From contig JAWXBU010000233.1 of assembly GCA_034440255.1 (NCBI GenBank), forward strand, positions 1 to 9,383: a DNA stretch of 9,383 nt. The letters are read 5' to 3'. A program made the translations under genes and the position numbers. Source of the stretch: JAEUIA01 sp034440255 (lineage in GTDB: Bacteria > Planctomycetota > UBA1135 > GCA-002686595). The stretch's first letter is position 1. Each line of letters begins with the position of its first letter. The notes beneath the pieces were generated by a model. The model did no database searches. It worked only from the letters and a program-made list of their open reading frames with translations, and was not told where the DNA came from. Shown here one piece after another: positions 1 to 8,222 of the stretch.

Positions 1-689
1 CGTCGCGCTCGACACGCGAGTCGCTCGAACGGTGGCTCGCCAGTCGTGCGAACAAGGTGCAGGACCGTGAAGCGAAATCGGTTCGACTGCCGCTCGTGGC
101 TCCGATCGCCGGAATCGTCGTCGACGTGGGCAGCGTCGTGGGCGAGTCCGTGCACGCGGCCGACGAACTCTTCCGTCTGATCGACACGGGTTCGGTTTGG
201 ATCGAGGGTCGGATCTCGGAGTTCGACTTGCCGCGTGTACCGAGCGAACCGAACGCCACGTTGATCGTGCCCGCGCTCGGCGATCGCACGCTCGATGTGC
301 GTCACGCCGCCGGCCGGATGCTGCACATCGCGCCGCTTGTCGACGCTGCGACGCGCACGCTCTTGATCCGCTACGAGATGCCCAACTCCGACGGCCTGCT
401 CAAGGCCGGCATGTTGACGACCTTGTTGCTCGAGACGCAGACGGCGAGCGAGGTCATCGCGATTCCGGAAGACGCAGTGGTGCTCGAGCAAGGCCTGCCC
501 GTCGCATACGTGATGCTCGCGGGAGAGCTCTTCCAAAAGCGCGAACTCGAGCTCGGCATCCAGGACGGCGGCTACGTCGAAGTGCGCTCAGGACTGCGGG
601 CCGGCGAACGTCTCGCGACCCGCGGTGCGTACGCGGTCAAGCTGGCTGCGCTTTCGCCGGCTTCCTTCGGGCCCGGTCATGCGCACTGA
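1..689 (+). CDS. RND efflux periplasmic adaptor (membrane fusion) subunit, CzcB/CusB type, 5'-truncated by window edge
   Basis: The reading frame is open from position 3 at the window edge to the TGA at 687-689, giving the C-terminal 228 residues. The GTG at 57 is internal and not a start. Visible parts, in order, are the end of the helical hairpin, the second half of a lipoyl-like domain (LPLVAPIAGIVVDVGSVVGE), a beta-barrel region beginning VWIEGRISEFDLPRV, and a membrane-proximal domain (IAIPEDAVVLEQGLPVAYV) ending with GLRAGERLATRGAYAVKL. This order is typical of HlyD-family adaptors that join an inner-membrane RND pump to an outer-membrane channel. The extreme C-terminus is GHAH, a small possible metal-binding tail. 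The permease gene follows after 18 nt, so they are one operon. The N-terminus, including any signal peptide and N-terminal metal-binding residues, is outside the window, so substrate cannot be judged from this protein. Confidence 0.93.
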   Translation, partial: SRSTRESLERWLASRANKVQDREAKSVRLPLVAPIAGIVVDVGSVVGESVHAADELFRLIDTGSVWIEGRISEFDLPRVPSEPNATLIVPALGDRTLDVRHAAGRMLHIAPLVDAATRTLLIRYEMPNSDGLLKAGMLTTLLLETQTASEVIAIPEDAVVLEQGLPVAYVMLAGELFQKRELELGIQDGGYVEVRSGLRAGERLATRGAYAVKLAALSPASFGPGHAH

Positions 690-707
690 GAACGAAGGGA
701 GCCGCCC

Positions 708-3700
708 GTGATCAATCTGCTCATTCGTTGGTCGCTCGCGAACCGCTTCGGCGTGGTTGCGATCGCAGTGCTACTGATCGTCGGCGGAACTTTCGTCGCA
801 GCGAAGATGCCGGTCGACGTCTTCCCGGACTTGACGGCCCCGACCGTCACCGTGATCGTCGAGGGGCACAGCATGTCGCCGCTCGAGATGGAGACGCAGG
901 TCACCTTCCCGATCGAGACCGCCGTCAACGGCGCAGCTGACGTGCGCCGCGTCCGATCGGCCACCGCCGTCGGCATCTCGGTCGTGTGGGTCGAGTTCGA
1001 ATGGGGCACGGACATCTACCGCGCCCGCCAGACCGTGGCCGAACGCTTGGCGGCGGTCTCGGGCAGCATGCCTGCGCAAGTCGAGCCGCCCAAACTCGCG
1101 CCCGTGTCCTCGATCATGGGCGAGATCTTGTTCGTCTCGCTGACGTCGGACCGACACTCGCAACTCGAACTGCGCACGACCGCCACGACGCAGATGCGCC
1201 GTCGTCTGCTCTCGGTCGCTGGAGTCTCGCAGGTCACTCCGATCGGAGGCGACACCAAGCAGTATCAGGTGATCCTCTCGGCCGATCGTCTGCGCGCCTT
1301 TGGCCTCGCGACTGCGGAAATCGTGCGCGCGCTGGAGGCCACGAACGAGAACGTGGCCGCCGGTTTCATGTCGAACGGCCCAGAGGAGACGCTGATCGAG
1401 GGGATCGGGAGGATTCGCACACCGGATGAGTTGGAGTCGACGGTCGTGACCGTCCGCAACGGCGTACCCATCCGTGTGTCCGATGTCGGCGTCGTCGCGA
1501 TCGGTGCGGCCGTCAAGCGTGGCACCGCATCGGCTTCGCGGCGCGGTCCGAACTGGGAACCGATCATCGAGCCCGGCGTGATCGTCGCGATCCAAAAACA
1601 GCCGGGTGCGAACACGCTCGAGCTGACGCGTCGGCTCGACCTCGCGCTGAAGGAGATACAGCGCTCGCTGCCGGAGGGGATGTTCGTCAACGAGAAGCTC
1701 TTCCGCCAGGCGAGCTTCATCACCCATTCGATCTCGAACACGACCGCCGCGCTGCTCGAAGGCGCCCTGATGGTGTTGTTGGTGGTCGTCGCTTTTCTGG
1801 CGAGCGCGCGCGCGAGTCTGATCACGCTGCTCGCACTGCCGCTGTCGCTCGCGATCGCCGTGCTGGCGCTCTATGCCATCGGCGGCAGCATCAACACGAT
1901 GACGCTCGGCGGCATGGCGATCGCGATCGGTGCGCTGGTCGACGACGCGATCATCGACGTCGAGAACGTGGTGAGGCGACTGCGCGAGAACGCGGCCTTG
2001 CCACCCGATCTGCGTCAGCCCTCGCTGCAAGTGATCTACACAGCCAGTGTCGAGGTACGCGCTTCGATCGTTCTAGCGACGCTGATCATTTTGCTCGTGT
2101 TCACGCCGCTGTTTTTTCTTTCGGGCGTGGAAGGACGCCTGCTACGTCCCCTCGGAGTCGCCTTCACTGTCTCCCTGGCCGCGTCCTTGCTGACGGCGCT
2201 GACGCTGACGCCGGCGTTGTGCTCGTTCCTCTTGCCCAAGAGCCGCACGGTTCGAGTCGCAAATGAGCCGTGGCTCGTGCGCACTCTCAAGCGCGCATAC
2301 TCGCGCCCTCTCGACTGGGCTCTGCGTCATCCCTGGTTAGTCACCGCACCGGGCGTCGCGTTGCTGGCTGCCGCACTCATCGGAGCCACTTCGCTGGGCC
2401 GCAACTTCCTGCCCGAATTCAACGAGGGTGCGCTCGTCGTAGGAATCGTCACCGTGCCCGGCACGTCGCTCGAGCAGAGCGACGAGATGGCGCATCAGGT
2501 CGAAGTCGTGCTGATGCAGCATGCGGAGATCGCCGCCATCGGTCGCCGGACAGGAAGAGCCGAGGAGGACGAGCACGTGCAGGGCGTGGAGGCGAGTGAG
2601 ATCGATCTGACGCTCGACATGGACGCACCGCGGCGGCTCGGTCGTGCGCCGCGGACCAAGACGGAGTTACTCGAGGCACTCCGCAAAGATGTAGCTTTGA
2701 TTCCAGGGATCCAAGCGACCTTCGGCCAACCGATCGGACACCGGATCGATCACATGCTCTCCGGCACGCGCGCCAATATCGCGGTCAAGATCTTCGGAGA
2801 GAACCTGGCGACGCTGCGGGACACTGCTGGACGCGTCGAAGGTTTGATGCGCACGATCCCCGGCGTCGTCGACCTCTCGACGGAGCAACAGACGCAAGTA
2901 GGAACGCTGCGCGCCGAGTTCGACCGTTCCGCGATCGCGCGTCACGGTCTGCAGATCGCGGATGCCGCTCGCGCCCTCGAGCGTGCCACGCGCGGCGAAG
3001 TCGCCGGTCAGATTCTCGAAGGGCAGAACGCCTTCGACCTCGTCGTCCGCGTCGGCGACGTGCGCGACTTGTCCGCGGCCACGATCGCGGAGACGTTGGT
3101 CGATACGCCGGCGGGCGCGAAGGTGCCGCTCAAGGCGCTCGCCCGCCTGCATGAGGACCGCTCGCCCAACTTCATCAGCCGCGAAAACGTCCAGCGCAAG
3201 ATCGTCGTCATGTGCAACGTCGCGGGCCGAGACATGCGCGGAGTCGTCGAGGACATCCAGCGTGCGATCGAGCAGAAGGTCGAGTTGCCAACGGGCTACT
3301 ACGTCGAGTACGGCGGTCAGTTCGAGAGTGCCGAGAGCACCAACCGACTGCTGCTCATGCTGGGCGGCCTGATCGTGGTCGCCATCGCCGGTCTGCTCTA
3401 CTTCATCTTCCGGTCGGTGCGCGACACGATCCTGATCATGGCGAACCTGCCACTCGCGCTGATCGGCGGTCTCCTCGGTGTTTATCTTGCCGGCGGGACT
3501 CTTTCGGTCGCGTCGATCATCGGCTTCATCACGGTCTTCGGCATCGCGGCGCGGAACGGGATCATGATGGTCTCGCACATTCGCCACCTTCAGCGCTTCG
3601 AAGGTGTGACCGACTTCCGCGAGGCGGTGCGACGTGGTGCGCTCGAGCGACTCGCACCGATCCTGATGACGGCGCTCGCAGCCGGGCTCGCGCTCGTGCC

Positions 3701-3887
3701 GCTGGCTCTAGGTGGGGACAGACCTGGAAACGAAATCCTGACGCCGATGGCGATCGTGATCTTGTTCGGGCTGCTCTCGTCGACGTTGTTGAACATGATC
3801 CTCGTGCCGGCGCTCTTCCTGCGCTTTTGCAAGCCCGCAGAAGCAGAGAGTGCGCACGCGACGAGACTGGAGGCCACTCATGCGTGA
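708..3887 (+). CDS. Heavy-metal efflux RND permease, CzcA/CusA family (1059 aa)
   Basis: This is an inner-membrane proton-driven pump subunit of the heavy-metal efflux (HME) branch of RND transporters, full length for the family. The GTG start at 708 is preceded by AAGGGAG at 695-701 with 6 nt spacing. The first membrane segment is near residues 10-30, followed by VDVFPDLTAPTV, a family hallmark. The TM4 motif GALVDDAIIDVEN carries Asp412 and Glu419, matching CzcA Asp408/Glu415 and CusA Asp405. The AARNGIMMV motif (Arg949-Asn950) lies in the C-terminal half. By hand alignment the three CusA copper-binding methionines (573, 623, 672) correspond to Gly, Ala and His682 here, although Met683 adjoins His682. 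CusA proton-relay Glu939 and Lys984 correspond to Arg949 and Ile. The first Asp of the CzcA DFG motif is Ala here. The family is therefore clear, but the substrate is not. The gene overlaps the next by 8 nt. Confidence 0.97.
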   Translation: MINLLIRWSLANRFGVVAIAVLLIVGGTFVAAKMPVDVFPDLTAPTVTVIVEGHSMSPLEMETQVTFPIETAVNGAADVRRVRSATAVGISVVWVEFEWGTDIYRARQTVAERLAAVSGSMPAQVEPPKLAPVSSIMGEILFVSLTSDRHSQLELRTTATTQMRRRLLSVAGVSQVTPIGGDTKQYQVILSADRLRAFGLATAEIVRALEATNENVAAGFMSNGPEETLIEGIGRIRTPDELESTVVTVRNGVPIRVSDVGVVAIGAAVKRGTASASRRGPNWEPIIEPGVIVAIQKQPGANTLELTRRLDLALKEIQRSLPEGMFVNEKLFRQASFITHSISNTTAALLEGALMVLLVVVAFLASARASLITLLALPLSLAIAVLALYAIGGSINTMTLGGMAIAIGALVDDAIIDVENVVRRLRENAALPPDLRQPSLQVIYTASVEVRASIVLATLIILLVFTPLFFLSGVEGRLLRPLGVAFTVSLAASLLTALTLTPALCSFLLPKSRTVRVANEPWLVRTLKRAYSRPLDWALRHPWLVTAPGVALLAAALIGATSLGRNFLPEFNEGALVVGIVTVPGTSLEQSDEMAHQVEVVLMQHAEIAAIGRRTGRAEEDEHVQGVEASEIDLTLDMDAPRRLGRAPRTKTELLEALRKDVALIPGIQATFGQPIGHRIDHMLSGTRANIAVKIFGENLATLRDTAGRVEGLMRTIPGVVDLSTEQQTQVGTLRAEFDRSAIARHGLQIADAARALERATRGEVAGQILEGQNAFDLVVRVGDVRDLSAATIAETLVDTPAGAKVPLKALARLHEDRSPNFISRENVQRKIVVMCNVAGRDMRGVVEDIQRAIEQKVELPTGYYVEYGGQFESAESTNRLLLMLGGLIVVAIAGLLYFIFRSVRDTILIMANLPLALIGGLLGVYLAGGTLSVASIIGFITVFGIAARNGIMMVSHIRHLQRFEGVTDFREAVRRGALERLAPILMTALAAGLALVPLALGGDRPGNEILTPMAIVILFGLLSSTLLNMILVPALFLRFCKPAEAESAHATRLEATHA
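3869..3873 (+). promoter_or_regulatory. Ribosome binding site deciding the start of the outer-membrane factor
   Basis: GGAGG lies 6 nt before the ATG at 3880, inside the 3' end of the permease gene. It supports ATG 3880 over an in-frame GTG at 3850 and an ATG at 3916, neither of which has a comparable site. Its place implies translational coupling with the permease. Confidence 0.75.
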
Positions 3888-5265
3888 CTCTTCTCGCGAG
3901 ACACAACGGTTCTGGATGCGGGTGGACGAGCGCTCGACCAGCCTGGTGCTGTTGCTCGCGCTGTTCGCCGGCTGCGCAAGCGTAGACCCCGGTCCGGATT
4001 TCGAGCGTGCACGAACGCTCATCCAGTCCTCCACTGGACACAGCGAGGTCTACGCGCCGGATCATCCGGCCCTCGAACCGAGCGAGATCGAGTCCGTTCT
4101 CGCGGACGGTCTAGCCCTCTCCGAGGCCCTGCGTCTCGCGCTGCTCAACAATCGTCGACTGCAAGCGCAATTCATGACGCTCGGCATCGCGCGCGCGGAT
4201 CTCGTGCAAGCCGGGTTGCTCTCGAATCCGTCGCTGAGCTTGCTGTTCTTGCTGCCCTCCGGCGGCGGTCGCACCAACGTGCAAGCGGGACTCGCACAGA
4301 GTGTGTCGGACTTGTGGCAGATCCCCGCGCGCAAACGTGTCGCCGCAGCCGGGCTCGAGGTCCGCCTACTCGAGGTGTCACGCTTCGCGGCCATTCTCGT
4401 GGCCGACACGCGGCAAAGCTACTACGACAGCGTCGCCGCGCGCGATGCGGTTGCCCTCGCGCGCGCGAGCTCGGTGATCGCCGCTCGCGGCCTCGAAGCC
4501 GTGCGCATGCGCGTGCGCGAGGGAGTCGCAACCGTCGTCGACCTGAACCTGGTCCAAGGAGTCGCCTTGAGTGCCGAGTTCGAGATCCAGCGCTCCGAGC
4601 GCGATGCAGCCGGGGCCAAGCGCAGACTTACGGCTCTGCTGTCGCTGACGATCGATCTAGCCAGCGTTGAACTCGTCGATTCTGTTCCGGAGCCCTCGAT
4701 CGCTCTGCTCGAGCGTGAAGGCCTGGTCGAGACGACTCTACAAGCGCGCCTCGACTTGCGTGCACTAGACCACGAAGTCCGGATGGCCGATGCCCAGGTT
4801 GCATTCGAGCGCCGCAACAAGCTGTCGGAGGCGTCGGTTTCCCTCCAGGGCGAGAGGCCCGATGGCGGCGGTGGCAATCTGCTCGGACCCGGCGCTGCGG
4901 TCACGCTGCCGATCTTCGATCAGAATCAGGCCCAGATCAGCCGCGCTGAATACCGGAGCCTCGAGCTGCAACGGACGCGTGAGGCGCTCGCCTGTGAGAT
5001 CGGGCAAGAAGTCCGCGCTGCACTCGACCGCGCGCGCCTGGCTGCGCGCGCGGCGGTGTTCGCACGCGATACGCTCATTCCGCACGCGGAACGAAGTCTG
5101 ACGCTGGCGCGCCGCGCCTACGAACTCGGCGATGTGACGATCCTCACGCTGCTCGAGTCGGAGCGCACGCTCCTCCAAGCTCGACGCACTCATCTGGATG
5201 CCCTGTTCGAATCGGCGCGCGCGCGCAACGAGCTCGAACGGGTCGCTGGGACCCCGCTCGACTGA
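3880..5265 (+). CDS. Outer-membrane efflux lipoprotein, CzcC/CusC (TolC-like) family (461 aa)
   Basis: This is the outer-membrane channel of the tripartite pump, last in the adaptor-permease-channel operon. Starting at ATG 3880, the hydrophobic stretch SLVLLLALFAG is followed by Cys32. LFAGC fits a lipobox, so the mature protein is probably a lipoprotein starting CASVDPGP. The signal n-region is rather long from this start; ATG 3916 would give a more usual 20-residue signal but lacks a good ribosome site. The body shows the two repeated outer-membrane efflux domains. The first runs from about EALRLALLNNRRLQAQF through AGLLSNPSLSLLF and GVATVVDLNLVQG. The second contains VTLPIFDQNQAQISRAEY and ends with YELGDVTILTLLESERTLLQ. 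Long Ala/Arg/Glu-rich stretches fit the coiled-coil helices of the periplasmic barrel. The start overlaps the permease stop (3885-3887), indicating coupled translation. Confidence 0.93.
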   Translation: MRDSSRETQRFWMRVDERSTSLVLLLALFAGCASVDPGPDFERARTLIQSSTGHSEVYAPDHPALEPSEIESVLADGLALSEALRLALLNNRRLQAQFMTLGIARADLVQAGLLSNPSLSLLFLLPSGGGRTNVQAGLAQSVSDLWQIPARKRVAAAGLEVRLLEVSRFAAILVADTRQSYYDSVAARDAVALARASSVIAARGLEAVRMRVREGVATVVDLNLVQGVALSAEFEIQRSERDAAGAKRRLTALLSLTIDLASVELVDSVPEPSIALLEREGLVETTLQARLDLRALDHEVRMADAQVAFERRNKLSEASVSLQGERPDGGGGNLLGPGAAVTLPIFDQNQAQISRAEYRSLELQRTREALACEIGQEVRAALDRARLAARAAVFARDTLIPHAERSLTLARRAYELGDVTILTLLESERTLLQARRTHLDALFESARARNELERVAGTPLD

Positions 5266-5390
5266 AAACTGGAGTTCGAACCCACTGCGGTCGGGCACGC
5301 TCGAGCGTCACTGGGTTACCCGACAATTCTCGAACTCGGTTTCGCGTCAGCGCATCACGATCCTCCAAGCACAGGCTTTGCCTGGCGCAA
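5266..5390. other. Intergenic tail of the RND operon with nested inverted repeats (possible weak terminator)
   Basis: No gene is seen here. A perfect 12-bp palindrome, ACGCTCGAGCGT at 5297-5308, sits inside two wider inverted repeats. One is GTCGGG at 5290-5295 with CCCGAC at 5319-5324. The other is AACCCACTG at 5279-5287 with CACTGGGTT at 5309-5317 (one mismatch). They overlap, so only one could form at a time. No T-run follows, so a classical intrinsic terminator is not shown. The position just after the last gene of the operon makes a transcription-end role plausible. Confidence 0.35.
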
Positions 5391-5714
5391 TCAGGGAGCC
5401 ACATTGACCTGAAGCCTCTGTGACACGCTGAACGTAGCGGCGGTGCAGAATTGACCAGCGTCCCTGTACCACGATCGATAGTAGCGCGCGTCTCCCGCCA
5501 CGAGCTCCCCCGCGACGTGGGTCGGAACTGGGTTCTGACCATTGGGATACCTCGCCTCTCCGGCCGCGTTGGGTTCCTTGCGGTAAGGCAGAATGGGAGC
5601 AGCCCCCTCCAATCCATCCCCGCATTTCCACATGGGCAAGCAGCGGCTGTTCCATCGCCTGCACAGTATCCGATCGGAGCAGCAATAGGCTGCTACCCAT
5701 AACATGTCCCCCAT
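5391..5714 (-). pseudogene. Degraded C-terminal fragment of a secreted-type protein with a GDxRYYxxWYRD motif
   Basis: On the minus strand an open stretch of 107 codons ends with TGA at 5393-5391. Its C-terminal half contains CGDGLEG, then GDARYYRSWYRD, then FCTAATFSVSQRLQVNVAP. From memory this resembles the conserved end of large secreted proteins seen in Planctomycetota and Myxococcota, whose intact form reads roughly GDGLRC, GDTRYYQVWYRN, FCTPATFNLTNGLQV followed by Trp. Compared with that, NLTNG has become SVSQR and the final Trp is Val, which suggests decay. There is no signal peptide. A TAG lies in frame at 5720-5718, just before the first ATG, and the codons upstream of about 5660 do not look like the family. 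I read it as a remnant of a larger gene. A functional short protein is possible but unlikely. It lies 72 nt downstream of the copA stop on the same strand. Confidence 0.5.
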
Positions 5715-5786
5715 CCGCTAATGCCATTACCCAACTCGGTTCAGGGCATTGGGTCGCAGAGTGACCGGTATCGACTTTGCACTTTG
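5715..5786. other. Short gap after copA with a weak inverted repeat
   Basis: AATGCC at 5720-5725 and GGCATT at 5745-5750 form an inverted repeat. CCCAA at 5730-5734 and TTGGG at 5749-5753 offer an overlapping alternative. Neither is followed by a T-run in either direction. This is the only terminator-like structure I see downstream of copA, and it is weak. Confidence 0.25.
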
Positions 5787-8219
5787 CTACACAACTTTTC
5801 CGTTCAGTCGAGCCGAGCGCAACCGCAGACTGTTGAACACGACGGACACACTGGACAAGGCCATCGCGCCGCTGGCGATGATCGGCGAGAGCAGCCAGCC
5901 CGTGAACGGGTAGAGCACGCCGGCTGCAATCGGGATTCCCACTACGTTGTAGGCGAAGGCCCAGAACAGATTCTGCTTGATGGTTCTCATCGTCGCGCGC
6001 GATAGCGCGATGGCGTCCGCGACCGAGCGCAAATCTCCACGCAGTAAGGTGATGTCCGCAGCCTCGATCGCGACGTCCGTGCCGGTGCCGATCGCAAGGC
6101 CGATGTCCGCTTGCGCGAGAGCCGGGGCATCGTTGATGCCGTCGCCCACCATACCCACCACGTAGCCCTCATCCTGGAGCCTCTTCACGTGCTCGACCTT
6201 GTTTTCGGGTAGGACGTCGGCAAACACCGAGTCGGGTTCGATTCCAACCGACTTCGCCACGGCCGCCGCAGTCTTGGCGTTGTCACCCGTGATCATCGCT
6301 ACTCGAAGGCCGAGCCTCTTCATCTCTGCGATCGCGTCTTTGGACTCCGCCTTGATGGTGTCCGCGACAGCGACGAGTCCAGCCGGCTGCCCATCGATCG
6401 CAACGTACATGGGAGTCTTGCCAGAGGTCGCTAGTTCTATCGCCAGGGCGTCCAACGCCGTCGGCTCGATGCCACGATCAGCCAAGAGCGCGCGTTTTCC
6501 AACGAGCACGACGTGACCGTCGATCGTGGCCTCGATGCCGTGGCCGACGACCGCTTTGAACGCGCTGGGCTCTGTGAGTACCGCGTTGCGCGCCTTTGCT
6601 CCCTCGACGATTGCGGATGCGAGAGGATGTTCACTGCGGCGCTCTGCGGAGGCGGCCAACCGCACGAGCTCGGACTCATCGAATCCATCTAGAGCGCGCA
6701 CATCCGTCAGGACCGGCTTGCCTGTCGTGATCGTCCCCGTCTTGTCGAGGACGATGGCCGTGAGCTTGTAGGCCGTCTCCAACGCCTCGCCGCTCTTGAT
6801 CAGGATTCCGTGCTCCGCCCCGCGGCCCGTGCCGACCATGATGGCGGTGGGTGTCGCGAGTCCGAGCGCACACGGGCAGGCGATGATCAAGACGGATACG
6901 AATGCGACGAGCGCCATGCTCATTCGCGAATCGATCGGCGAGACGAAGTACCACACTACGAACGCGACCAGCGCGATCGCCAACACCACGGGCGTAAAGT
7001 AGCCGCTGATCGTGTCCGCCAGGCGTGCGATGGGTGCCTTGCTCCCTTGCGCTTCCTGCACGAGACGAACAATGCGCTGAAGCGCCATGTCCGCGCCGAT
7101 CTTGGTGGCCTTGAACTGAAATGCGCCGGTCGTGTTGAGTGTGCCACCGAAGACGGAGTCGCCTGTTTTCTTCTCGACCGGCAGGCTCTCGCCCGTGAGC
7201 ATCGACTCATTGATCGATGACTCGCCCTGAATGATCGCCCCGTCCACGGAAACACTCTCGCCGGGACGAACGATCACGATGTCGCCGACGATGACGTTCG
7301 CGATGGCGATGTCTTGTTCGCTTCCGCCGCGGAGCACGCGCGCCGACTTGGGTTGCAAGTCGAGAAGCCGCCGAATCGCGGCGCCCGTCTGGCTTGACGC
7401 ACGTGCTTCCAGCAGCTTACCGAACAGCACGAGGACGATGATGGCCGCTGCTGCCTCGTAGTAAACGGGAACCATGGTTATGCCGCCCATGCCCGCCCCT
7501 CGGCCTGCGGCGAAAAACTGCGGTGTCAACGTCGCTGCGAGTGAGTAGACGAACGCCGTTCCTGTGCCGAGTGCTACGAGTGAATCCATGTTCGCGCGGA
7601 GATGCTTGAGCCCCTTCCAGGCTGAGCGGAAGAATTGCGAACCGCACCAGAGCACTACGGGTGTCGTGAGTCCGAGCTGAAGCCAGTTGATCCAGGGCTG
7701 GTTGAAGGACGCGATCCGCCCATGGGACATGGCGATCACGAGCACGGGAAAAGTCAGGACAGCGCCTACGAGGAGCTTGCGTTCGAGGAGAGCCTGCTCA
7801 TCGGCAGGGACGTCCATGTGCGCGGCGTGATCCATGCCCACATGCTCGTTCATCGGCTGCGCGCCGTGGCCCGAGTGTGCGGCCCCCGTTTCCACTCTCG
7901 CGCCATGAAGCACCGCCGGAGCAACCGCGTCGTAGCCGACATCCTTGACTACTTCGACGAGAGCCTCGGGTTGTGTCTTGGTCGGATCGTAGTGAATCGT
8001 CGCAGTCTTCGTGGCGAAGTTCACCGACGCAGTGGAAACCCCATCCGACTTGGACAACGCCTTTTCGATCGTCATGGCGCACGAAGCACACGTCATCCCT
8101 TTGAGCGGCAGGTCCACGCGCAAGTTCTGCGTCGCCTCCCCGGGCCGACCCACAGCCGCTCGTGCTGCGTCAGCGGTGTGCGGACCGACTGCGTGAGTCT
8201 TATCGTGCCTTGTGGTCAT
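5787..8219 (-). CDS. copA: Cu+-exporting P1B-1-type ATPase, CopA family (810 aa)
   Basis: This pump exports cytosolic Cu(I) to the periplasm using ATP. One N-terminal heavy-metal-associated domain carries GMTCASC (Cys44, Cys47). A linker rich in His and Met (about residues 115-135) follows, ahead of the membrane segments. The catalytic signatures are all present: TGES at 342-345 (dephosphorylation), CPC at 448-450 in the metal-binding membrane helix, the phosphorylated Asp492 in DKTGT, SEHPLA with His531-Pro532, MITGDN, and GDGINDAPA from 692. The Cu+-specific P1B-1 residues are also there: Tyr757-Asn758 with Pro763 (YNVVGIP), and MALSS (Met786, Ser789, Ser790) with the following VFNSLRL. The 35-residue extension before the metal domain carries His5, His9 and His14. 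The ATG at 8219-8217 has GAGG (plus-strand CCTC, 8226-8229) 6 nt upstream, inside the end of the repressor gene. The gap to that gene is 3 nt, so translation is probably coupled. Confidence 0.97.
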   Translation of the reverse strand: MTTRHDKTHAVGPHTADAARAAVGRPGEATQNLRVDLPLKGMTCASCAMTIEKALSKSDGVSTASVNFATKTATIHYDPTKTQPEALVEVVKDVGYDAVAPAVLHGARVETGAAHSGHGAQPMNEHVGMDHAAHMDVPADEQALLERKLLVGAVLTFPVLVIAMSHGRIASFNQPWINWLQLGLTTPVVLWCGSQFFRSAWKGLKHLRANMDSLVALGTGTAFVYSLAATLTPQFFAAGRGAGMGGITMVPVYYEAAAAIIVLVLFGKLLEARASSQTGAAIRRLLDLQPKSARVLRGGSEQDIAIANVIVGDIVIVRPGESVSVDGAIIQGESSINESMLTGESLPVEKKTGDSVFGGTLNTTGAFQFKATKIGADMALQRIVRLVQEAQGSKAPIARLADTISGYFTPVVLAIALVAFVVWYFVSPIDSRMSMALVAFVSVLIIACPCALGLATPTAIMVGTGRGAEHGILIKSGEALETAYKLTAIVLDKTGTITTGKPVLTDVRALDGFDESELVRLAASAERRSEHPLASAIVEGAKARNAVLTEPSAFKAVVGHGIEATIDGHVVLVGKRALLADRGIEPTALDALAIELATSGKTPMYVAIDGQPAGLVAVADTIKAESKDAIAEMKRLGLRVAMITGDNAKTAAAVAKSVGIEPDSVFADVLPENKVEHVKRLQDEGYVVGMVGDGINDAPALAQADIGLAIGTGTDVAIEAADITLLRGDLRSVADAIALSRATMRTIKQNLFWAFAYNVVGIPIAAGVLYPFTGWLLSPIIASGAMALSSVSVVFNSLRLRSARLNGKVV

Positions 8220-8222
8220 GAA

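Noticed and set aside
57..59. GTG as start of the adaptor gene
   Set aside because: The same frame is open up to the window edge and the protein would begin in the middle of the lipoyl/hairpin region. The gene is simply cut by the window.
771..2030. Long minus-strand open frame (419 codons) opposite the permease gene
   Set aside because: It is Arg/Asp/Gln-rich low-complexity protein with no domain, and mirrors the codon bias of the real permease gene on the other strand. The same applies to the minus-strand frame at 2667-3587.
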